NCBI GenBank assembly: GCA_033549245.1
Contig: JAWSUW010000113.1
Location: 1 to 12,337, forward strand
DNA: 12,337 nucleotides
Origin: Fusibacter_D sp033549245
Lineage (GTDB): Bacteria; Bacillota; Clostridia; Peptostreptococcales; Acidaminobacteraceae
Direction: 5' to 3'
Position 1 is the first letter of the stretch. Every line of letters starts with the position of its first letter. The translations under genes and the position numbers were made by a program. Of the stretch, positions 6,837 to 12,337 are shown piece by piece. The notes under the pieces are model-generated. The model was not told the origin of the DNA. It worked only from the letters and a program-made list of their open reading frames with translations, and ran no database searches.

Positions 6837-9071
6837 ATGAACATATATTATGATCCAACGCAAAAGGTATTTCATCTATTAAATGGTCAAATCAGCTATG
6901 TTATCGGTATTCTCCGAAACGGTCATTTGGGACATTTTTATTTTGGAAAAGCGCTTCATCCAAATGAAGCGTTGAACCAAGCCCAATTCAGACAAGATCA
7001 AAACAGAGGGCTTACGAACTATGTATATGAAGGGGATATGGGATTTTCACTCAATCTTGAAAAACTTGAAATGCCATGTTTCGGATTGACGGATTACAGA
7101 TCACCGGCAATAGATGTTCAAATGGAGTCGGGTAGTAGCATTATTGATTTTATTTATGTGGACCATAACATATATACTGGAAAGAAGAAACTAGAGGGAC
7201 TGCCATCGACACGTTATGAAGATGGTCAGGATATCATGACTCTGGAAATCAAAATGATCGATCCTGTGATGGGATCGTCATTGATTCTTTCATACTCAAT
7301 TTTTAGAGATTATCCGGTGATTGCAAGAAATAGTCGACTGATCCATCAAAACACTTCTAGTATAAGACTAAAAAGGTTGATGAGTCTGTCGCTTGATCTT
7401 GACGACAGCGAGTGGGAGTGGGTTCAGTTATATGGGGATTGGACAAGAGAACGCCATATTGCGACCAGTCCACTGCATCATGGCATACAATCCATTGGCA
7501 GCTTACGTGGCGCTTCCAGTGCAGCTTATAATCCCTTTGTGGCATTAAAAAGAAGTTCGACCACAGAAGAAAATGGTGAAGCCATAGGTATTTCTTTAGT
7601 TTATAGTGGAAACTTTCTGATGCAGATTGAGGTCGATGGTGATGAAAGAGCAAGGATGCTGGCTGGAATTCATCCGCAAGGCTTCGAGTGGATTTTGAAT
7701 GAAGGCGATGTTTTTCAATCCCCTGAAGCGCTTCTAGCTTATGTTCCAAATGGACTTGGTGCTTTAAGCAGAACTTTTCACGACCTTTTCAGATCCCATT
7801 TGATAGCAAAGAGATGGAGAAATGCGCCAAGACCAGTTTTGCTCAACAATTGGGAAGCGACGTACTTTGATTTCAATGAGCAAAAGATTCTTGAGCTTGC
7901 CAAAGGAGCAAAAGAACTGGGTGTTGAACTCCTGGTGCTGGATGATGGGTGGTTTGGCACAAGAAATGATGACACCAGTGGACTGGGGGATTGGACTGTC
8001 AATCTGACAAAAATTCCAAGTGGGATTAAAAAACTGTCTCATGATATTGTGGAGTCGGGTATAGCATTTGGACTTTGGATTGAACCCGAAATGATCAATA
8101 AGAAATCCGATTTATATTATAGTCACCCCGATTGGTTGATTGGTGACCCTTATAGAAGAATGTCTCATGGACGCAATCAATTCGTCCTGGATTATTCAAG
8201 ACCTGAAGTAGTGGATGGAATTTTTGAGCAACTCATCAGGGTTTTCGACGGTTCAGCGATTACCTACATTAAATGGGATATGAATCGTAATATCACAGAG
8301 GCATTTGGAAGGGGCCTCTCTGCTGAAAAGCAGGGAGAACTGATGCACCGTTATATTCTTGGTGTGTACAATCTCTATGAACGTATGATTGAACGTTATC
8401 CAAATATACTGTTTGAATCCTGTTCTGCCGGTGGCGGCCGTTTTGATCCTGGGATGCTTTATTACGCTCCACAAGCATGGACCAGTGATAATACAGATGC
8501 TGTAGAGCGCTTAAAAATACAGTATGGTACCAGTTTGGTCTATCCACTTGTCTCTATGGGTTCGCATGTATCTGATATTCCGAATCATCAGGTACTCAGG
8601 CGAACCTCATTAAAGATGCGCTCAGATGTGGCTATTTTTGGAACTTTTGGTTATGAGCTGAATATTCTTAAGCTCTCAAATGAGGAGAAAAACGAAGTAG
8701 CGCAGCAGATCAAAGACTTTAAATCACAGCGTGAGCTCATTCATAAGGGTGATTTTTATCGTTTGATCAGTCCTTTTAGTGGAGATGGTAACCAGACCGC
8801 TTGGATGGTCATCGCAAAGGACGGGAGCCAAGCTTTGGTAGCATGGTATCAGATTCTTGCCAGACCGAATGATCGCACCACAAGACTTAAACTTCATGGT
8901 CTTGATGAAGAGTGTTTCTATGAGGTCAGTGGTTGTGAAAATCCTCTATCGGGCCGTTATCTGATGCAAGTGGGTCTACTTATTAAGCCATCGTTCAATG
9001 GGATTGAGTATAGTGGTGACGCCACGGGGGATTATCAATCGCGGTTATGGACCTTGAATAGCTTGAAATAA
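6837..9071 (+). CDS. Alpha-galactosidase, glycoside hydrolase family 36
   Basis: Cytoplasmic enzyme of 744 residues that hydrolyses terminal alpha-1,6-galactose from melibiose, raffinose and related sugars with retention. The N-terminal beta-sandwich (about 1-290) is followed by the catalytic barrel, with NNWEATYFDF (from N337), LDDGWFG (D369-D370) and the nucleophile D481 in YIKWDMNRN. The substrate-binding motif is CSAGGGRFDPG (C529 onward), and the acid/base is D551 in WTSDNTDA. The 70-residue spacing between the two catalytic aspartates matches that known from bacterial GH36 enzymes such as AgaA. A C-terminal beta domain finishes the chain. There is no signal peptide, which fits action on imported oligosaccharides. 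AAAGGA at 6825-6830 precedes the ATG. No galactokinase, sucrose phosphorylase or invertase is linked, so further breakdown must be encoded elsewhere. The assignment to GH36 is very secure; the precise natural substrate is inferred. Confidence 0.96.
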   Translation: MNIYYDPTQKVFHLLNGQISYVIGILRNGHLGHFYFGKALHPNEALNQAQFRQDQNRGLTNYVYEGDMGFSLNLEKLEMPCFGLTDYRSPAIDVQMESGSSIIDFIYVDHNIYTGKKKLEGLPSTRYEDGQDIMTLEIKMIDPVMGSSLILSYSIFRDYPVIARNSRLIHQNTSSIRLKRLMSLSLDLDDSEWEWVQLYGDWTRERHIATSPLHHGIQSIGSLRGASSAAYNPFVALKRSSTTEENGEAIGISLVYSGNFLMQIEVDGDERARMLAGIHPQGFEWILNEGDVFQSPEALLAYVPNGLGALSRTFHDLFRSHLIAKRWRNAPRPVLLNNWEATYFDFNEQKILELAKGAKELGVELLVLDDGWFGTRNDDTSGLGDWTVNLTKIPSGIKKLSHDIVESGIAFGLWIEPEMINKKSDLYYSHPDWLIGDPYRRMSHGRNQFVLDYSRPEVVDGIFEQLIRVFDGSAITYIKWDMNRNITEAFGRGLSAEKQGELMHRYILGVYNLYERMIERYPNILFESCSAGGGRFDPGMLYYAPQAWTSDNTDAVERLKIQYGTSLVYPLVSMGSHVSDIPNHQVLRRTSLKMRSDVAIFGTFGYELNILKLSNEEKNEVAQQIKDFKSQRELIHKGDFYRLISPFSGDGNQTAWMVIAKDGSQALVAWYQILARPNDRTTRLKLHGLDEECFYEVSGCENPLSGRYLMQVGLLIKPSFNGIEYSGDATGDYQSRLWTLNSLK

Positions 9072-9107
9072 CATATAGAACATAGACACTTAGGCTCCTG
9101 TGTTTGC

Positions 9108-9410
9108 GGCTAGTATAGTTTAAATAGGAATATCTCGAAATGTCAGCTGTGGCGCTAATAAGTTTCCTTTGGAAACTTAAATACGCGATTTTTTGCTTCA
9201 CAAAAAATTACCTACGCCCAATGTTTCGTTTCACAAAACATTGTTTCGGAAATATTGTGCCTACGCGAAAAAAAAAGCGTGCTCTCGCAAGTATATCTCG
9301 TCAATTTGACTGAGACGCTAATGAGTTTCCTCCGGAAACTCAATTACGCGAAAACTTTCTAAAAAAAAATGAATTTGCTTCAGCAAATTCATTTTTTTTT
9401 AGAAAGTTTT
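9108..9410. repeat. Hairpin-rich mosaic intergenic repeat, copy B
   Basis: This fills most of the 432-base gap between the alpha-galactosidase and the next gene. It begins with a 14-base block (9108-9121, same as 38-51). A full unit follows: 9126-9149 (same as 11-34), a hairpin with 9-bp arms 9159-9167/9171-9179 and a TTT loop, and TACGC at 9182-9186. A second hairpin (9188-9195/9201-9208, loop CTTCA) precedes the 34-base block 9209-9242 (same as 68-101). A diverged third unit starts near 9293, with a bulged stem 9297-9303/9307-9314 and a 9-bp hairpin 9322-9330/9334-9342. It ends in the long palindrome 9351-9410. TACGC recurs at 9182, 9213, 9262 and 9345. No reading frame of note is present and I see no mobility gene. 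Confidence 0.8.
9351..9410. terminator. Perfect 28-bp palindromic hairpin, likely bidirectional terminator
   Basis: Bases 9351-9378 are the exact reverse complement of 9383-9410, leaving a TTCA loop. The arms carry nine consecutive A on the left and nine T on the right, so an RNA of either strand forms a stem. It lies downstream of the whole transporter and galactosidase operon and is the best candidate for its terminator. Its U tract is inside the stem rather than after it, so it may act as a shorter hairpin (9371-9390) followed by the T run. Confidence 0.6.
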
Positions 9411-9424
9411 TAGAAAGTCATTCG

Positions 9425-9451
9425 TTCGATTTTAGATTTCTCCTCTAGAAT
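9425..9451 (+). promoter_or_regulatory. Weak candidate promoter before the frameshifted gene
   Basis: TAGAAT at 9446-9451 resembles a -10 box. The only near -35 match is TTCGAT at 9425-9430 with a short 15-base spacer. It is the only plausible promoter I see between the long palindrome and the gene start at 9504, where AAAAGGAG provides a strong ribosome site. Support is thin. Confidence 0.2.
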
Positions 9452-9503
9452 AAGACCATAAGCTTAAACAAAACGATAAGCAAACAAAAAAGGAGAAAAA
9501 AAG

Positions 9504-10294
9504 ATGAATAAGAAAGTATTGATGATGGGAATCATATTAGTAACAGTTTCACTACTCGCAATTATGGCATTCGCGGGAAACAATGCAAATGACGGTTATA
9601 AATTATTTAAAGATGTGCTCGGAAGTTTTGAAAGCCACGAACTTGAAAGTGGTGTATTCGCCGGCAGTATTGTTCTTACAGATAACGATGAGATCAAACG
9701 GTTTATATTGTAGATGCCAACAGAGCTGATGTGTACATAGCCAAAGTAGCAGAAGAAAGAGCAAACAAGGAATGGGATCATGAATACAAGGGAACATTTG
9801 ACGAGACTGACGAAGCGATTGTCGATTATTTCATGGGCAATTTCAAACAAAATTCCAAAACAGTAGCAGATTCAGACAGATCAACAGATGTTTTATTTGA
9901 ACTGAATAAAAGTGACATTCCAGCAATCGTCAACTTATTTGTTTCATCGAAACATGATAAAAAATACACCGATGAGGAAAATGATTTTTCAGATCATCAA
10001 GAATACGCAGAATTTCCACTGTTCAAAGAGTTGATGGAACTAGAGAATATCGAACTTTCTATCGATAGCAATATCGAAGTGAATTATATGAAACTTGTGA
10101 TGGATCTTGATGTGAATCAAAATGTCGAAGGGATTGAGTTCAACCTTCAAATTACAGGCAATGACGAATCAGGCGAGTACCATGAAGTAGAAGTAGATGG
10201 TTTCTTTACAGCAAATCAAAACGGAAATGCTGAAGTAAGAACAATTGATATGGATGGTCTTACAGTTTACGAACTGCCAGAAGAAAACAAATAG
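9504..10294 (+). pseudogene. Signal-bearing protein of unknown function, frameshifted
   Basis: One gene appears to be split over two frames. The first part (9504-9713) encodes an N-terminal hydrophobic segment (KKVLMMGIILVTVSLLAIMAFAG), a signal peptide or anchor, then NDGYKLFKDVLGSFESHELESG, and stops at 9711-9713. The second frame has a stop at 9689-9691. It then reads QTVYIVDANRADVYIAKV and continues in frame to 10294. Adding one base near 9692-9695 joins them smoothly (LTDNDE, I, QTVYIVD), giving about 263 residues. The remainder is acidic, with short beta-strand-like stretches. I do not recognise a family. The restored protein would be exported. It lies upstream of an ABC exporter gene pair and may belong with it. 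The change may be a real mutation or a sequencing error; the downstream frame has not accumulated stops. Confidence 0.7.
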
Positions 10295-10318
10295 TTTGAT
10301 GACTTTGTCATCACCCTG

Positions 10319-10345
10319 CGGCTCTCTTAAAGAGAGCCGTCTTTC
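10319..10345 (+). terminator. Hairpin between the frameshifted gene and the ABC ATPase
   Basis: CGGCTCTCT (10319-10327) pairs perfectly with AGAGAGCCG (10331-10339) around a TAA loop, followed by TCTTTC. The stem is strong but the T run is interrupted, so it may be a leaky terminator or attenuator. The ATPase start is only 24 bases after the stem. Confidence 0.6.
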
Positions 10346-10362
10346 AAATGTGACGTGGTATT

Positions 10363-11088
10363 ATGAACATACTTAAAGTAAGTGGTTTAACAAAAGCATA
10401 CGATGACAAGTGCGGAGTTTTCGGACTTGATCTATCCATAGATTCAGGAGATATCGTTTTAGTGCTCGGACCGAATGGAGCAGGTAAGACGACCACATTT
10501 CAGAGCATTCTTGGTCTTGTTTCCAGCAGTTATTCTGAAATATCGGTCTTTTCAAAGCCGTTCGATAGAACAGAAAGTCTTCAAAGTATTGGTGCAATGA
10601 TTTCAAGACCGGTCTTTTATGAATATATGACCGGGAAGGAACATTTAAGTCTATTGTCAGGTCTTTACCCGAACGTGACCGAAGCAAATATTGGTGACAC
10701 GCTAATATCCGTTGGACTGGACCAAGCAAAAAATAAAAAAATCAGTCAATATTCCTCAGGGATGAAACAGCGATTGGATTTGGCACGTGCCATTGTCCAT
10801 AAACCTAGTTTGCTCCTTTTGGACGAACCGTTTAACGGACTCGATATTGAAGCCAAACATGACATTAAAAATTTATTATTTAAGCTACAGAAAGACAATC
10901 AAATGGGAATATTGATTTCCAGCCACATGGCAGGGGATCTTGAACACTTTGCAAACAAACTGGTGATCCTTTATGAAGGACAAACACTGTATAGTGGTTC
11001 ATTTGATTTTATCCATGAGTCAGGATTAACACTTGAGACATTTTATTTAAAATGCCTCGATGATTATAGAAAGGGGGTCAAGCAATGA
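10363..11088 (+). CDS. ABC transporter ATP-binding protein (exporter type)
   Basis: ATP-hydrolysing subunit of 241 residues for a two-gene exporter of the BcrA/antibiotic-resistance-like type. Walker A is GPNGAGKTT (36-44). The signature is the variant YSSGMKQRL (from Y130), Walker B is LLLLDEP with D154 and E155, and the switch histidine is H188 in SSHMAGD. All catalytic motifs are intact. ATG 10363 is the only usable start, because an in-frame stop lies at 10351-10353, but no clear ribosome site precedes it. Its stop overlaps the start of the following permease (ATGA), so the two are coupled. The substrate is unknown. Peptide antibiotic immunity is possible for this family but nothing here proves it. 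The protein is unsuited to serve the upstream sugar importer, being too short and lacking the C-terminal regulatory domain of MalK/MsmX-type ATPases. Confidence 0.92.
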   Translation: MNILKVSGLTKAYDDKCGVFGLDLSIDSGDIVLVLGPNGAGKTTTFQSILGLVSSSYSEISVFSKPFDRTESLQSIGAMISRPVFYEYMTGKEHLSLLSGLYPNVTEANIGDTLISVGLDQAKNKKISQYSSGMKQRLDLARAIVHKPSLLLLDEPFNGLDIEAKHDIKNLLFKLQKDNQMGILISSHMAGDLEHFANKLVILYEGQTLYSGSFDFIHESGLTLETFYLKCLDDYRKGVKQ

Positions 11089-11624
11089 AACTTTTAAGAA
11101 TTGAAATCACAAAATTATACAAAAGAAAAAACATTAAAGTGCTTGTCTCATTATATATGTCCATGCTGATTTTAATGTCAATTCTTTATCTGGTAGCAGA
11201 AAAAAAACTTGGATTGACTCTTTATACAGAAGGACAATTTATCACTTCATCATTAAGTCTTGTTATGGCGGGCTTCATGCCATTACTCGCACTTTATGTT
11301 GCAAGTGTTACTCTCAGCTCTGAGATGAGCAGTGGAACACTGAAGAACATGTTGCTCTTGCCAATTAAAAGAGAGCAACTTTACCTTTCCAAAATTGCAG
11401 CAGTACTCAGCCTGATTGGTGGAATGCTTATATTACAATGGCTCTATAGTATGGTTTTCTCGATCATAGTAGATGGTGCAATCAATTTTTCGTTCCTTAT
11501 TGGAACTCTCGGAGATTACTTTGGAGCTTTTCTTGTTCTAGGACTTATAATCAACTTATCTATTGCACTGACTTTAGCTTTTAATCGTCCTCGATTTGAT
11601 GCTACCTGGAATCAACGGATTTGA
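11085..11624 (+). CDS. ABC-2 type permease, C-terminally truncated
   Basis: Membrane partner of the preceding ATPase. A basic N-terminus (MKLLRIEITKLYKRKN) leads into about four hydrophobic helices (roughly residues 19-39, 55-78, 105-130 and 138-165), including the SSEMSSGTLKNMLLLPIKREQLYLSK loop typical of this family between the second and third. Six helices and about 240 residues are usual, so two helices are missing. After LSIALTLAFN the frame runs into DNA that, in another frame, encodes a response regulator, and it ends with an unrelated tail (RPRFDATWNQRI). GGGGG lies just upstream of the ATG. The protein is probably non-functional unless the truncation is an assembly artefact. Confidence 0.8.
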   Translation: MKLLRIEITKLYKRKNIKVLVSLYMSMLILMSILYLVAEKKLGLTLYTEGQFITSSLSLVMAGFMPLLALYVASVTLSSEMSSGTLKNMLLLPIKREQLYLSKIAAVLSLIGGMLILQWLYSMVFSIIVDGAINFSFLIGTLGDYFGAFLVLGLIINLSIALTLAFNRPRFDATWNQRI

Positions 11625-12132
11625 AATCTTGAAAAAGATTAGAATGGATCACAATATTCCAATGATCATGGTATCGGCCCGTACAGAAGATGCAGATAAG
11701 ATACGGGGATTGGGACTTGGAGCAGATGATTACATTACCAAACCTTTCAGTCCAAGTGAAATGGTCGCGAGAGTCAAATCACATCTTGCCACGTACGAAA
11801 GATTGACAGGAAAAGAAAAACGACCTGAGACGCTTCATATCAGGAATTTAACCATTGAACCAGATGCAAGAAGAGTGTTTCTAAGCGGTCAGGAAATTGC
11901 ACTGACAGCAACTGAATATGATCTTTTATATTTCCTCGCGAGCAATCCCAACAGGGTTTATTCCAAGGAAATGCTCATGGATAGAATTTGGGGTGTAGAT
12001 TATTATGGCGATGGCGCTACTGTGACAGTCCATATCGGAAAACTTCGTGATAAGCTTGATAAACAGAGCAATCAAGAAGAGAGTCATTTTATTGAAACTG
12101 TTTGGGGCGCTGGGTACAGATTTAGGGTATAA
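11578..12132 (+). pseudogene. OmpR/PhoB-type response regulator, 5'-truncated
   Basis: The frame opens after a stop at 11575-11577 and immediately reads LLIVLDLMLPGINGFEIL, the heart of a receiver domain, with the phosphoacceptor Asp at 11593-11595. The first 45 or so residues, including the acidic pair, are absent. The rest is intact: PMIMVSAR, DDYITKPF with the conserved Lys, and a complete winged-helix DNA-binding domain (LHIRNLTIEPDARRVFLSGQ to WGAGYRFRV). Possible starts are TTG 11596 or ATG 11599, both after the phosphoacceptor Asp and without a ribosome site. They overlap the truncated permease frame. I read it as the 3' remainder of a regulator gene fused by deletion to the permease gene. 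No histidine kinase follows; a nitroreductase-like gene comes next. Confidence 0.85.
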
Positions 12133-12157
12133 TAGAAAGAAATGCTAAGGAGCACAT

Positions 12158-12337
12158 ATGAAATTTGAAAATAATGTTATTGATCTAATTAAAAGAAGAA
12201 CGTCTACAAGAACATTTGACGCTATAGAAATAGAGGCAAACCAGCTTCAAAAAATCGAGGCTTATCTCGCTGAAATCAATGAAGATGCTATAGCACTTTC
12301 AGGTATAAAGGCAAGATTTGTTTTATCCAGTTTTAAA
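12158..12337 (+). CDS. Nitroreductase-like protein, N-terminal part
   Basis: An open frame runs from ATG 12158 to the window edge, 60 codons, with AAGGAG at 12147-12152 five bases before the start. The N-terminus NVIDLIKRRTSTRTFD matches the beginning of nitroreductase-family FMN flavoproteins, where the Arg-Arg-Ser/Thr-x-Arg motif contacts FMN phosphate. It continues with an amphipathic helix (QLQKIEAYLAEI). Only this segment is visible, so the family call rests on one motif, and substrate and activity cannot be stated. It follows the regulator remnant by 25 bases and is on the same strand. Confidence 0.65.
   Translation, partial: MKFENNVIDLIKRRTSTRTFDAIEIEANQLQKIEAYLAEINEDAIALSGIKARFVLSSFK

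Noticed and set aside
9085..9105. Terminator directly after the alpha-galactosidase
   Set aside because: The ACAC/GTGT pairing there is short and bulged and lacks a T run; the long palindrome at 9351-9410 is a better candidate.
9108..9410. CRISPR array
   Set aside because: Repeated blocks are of unequal length, irregularly spaced and separated by hairpins rather than uniform unique spacers, and no cas gene is near.
9685..9713. Programmed -1 ribosomal frameshift joining the two halves of the unknown gene
   Set aside because: The direction is right (-1), but no X-XXY-YYZ slippery heptamer is in frame and I see no stimulating stem just downstream, so a plain one-base loss is simpler.
12128..12133. 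TATAAT as a -10 box for the nitroreductase-like gene
   Set aside because: It overlaps the regulator's stop codon, has no -35 at 16-18 bases and no extended TG, so it is probably coincidental.

Overview
The window looks like a chromosomal segment from a low-GC, Gram-positive, anaerobe-like bacterium (Bacillota, probably Clostridia). The grounds are AT-rich intergenic DNA, strong AGGAGG/GGGGG-type ribosome binding sites with several GTG starts, a YesM/YesN-type two-component pair beside a lipoprotein sugar-binding protein, and rho-independent terminator hairpins. No genus is claimed.

Region 1 (about 159-9071) is a coherent alpha-galactoside uptake and degradation locus, all on the + strand. 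A membrane sensor kinase (239-1987) overlaps an AraC-type response regulator (1980-3548), and a terminator hairpin overlaps the regulator's stop codon. Next come a palindromic operator-like site and promoter (3598-3631), a lipoprotein solute-binding protein (3683-5023), an intercistronic hairpin (5039-5062), two inner-membrane permeases (5111-5998 and 6000-6833) and a cytoplasmic GH36 alpha-galactosidase (6837-9071). The likely logic is as follows: the kinase senses an extracellular cue, the regulator activates the promoter at about 3630, the binding protein and permeases import raffinose/melibiose-type sugars, and the GH36 enzyme releases galactose inside the cell. No ABC ATPase is encoded here, so a shared ATPase elsewhere is inferred.

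Region 2 is a hairpin-rich mosaic repeat present in two copies that bracket this cassette (11-155 and 9108-9410). The copies share exact blocks of 34, 24 and 14 nt, arranged differently. They contain two families of small hairpins whose arms differ between copies yet remain perfectly complementary, separated by a recurring TACGC. The second copy ends in a perfect 28-bp stem with a TTCA loop. This is the most unusual structure in the window.

Region 3 (9504-12132) looks decayed. A secreted or anchored protein of unknown function carries a one-base frameshift near 9692. It is followed by a hairpin, an intact ABC ATPase (10363-11088) and an ABC-2 type permease (11085-11624) that loses its C-terminal part where it runs, out of frame, into the 3' two-thirds of an OmpR-type response regulator (about 11580-12132). 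This is best explained by a deletion, or an assembly join, fusing two genes. The window closes with the first 60 codons of a nitroreductase-like gene (12158 onward).
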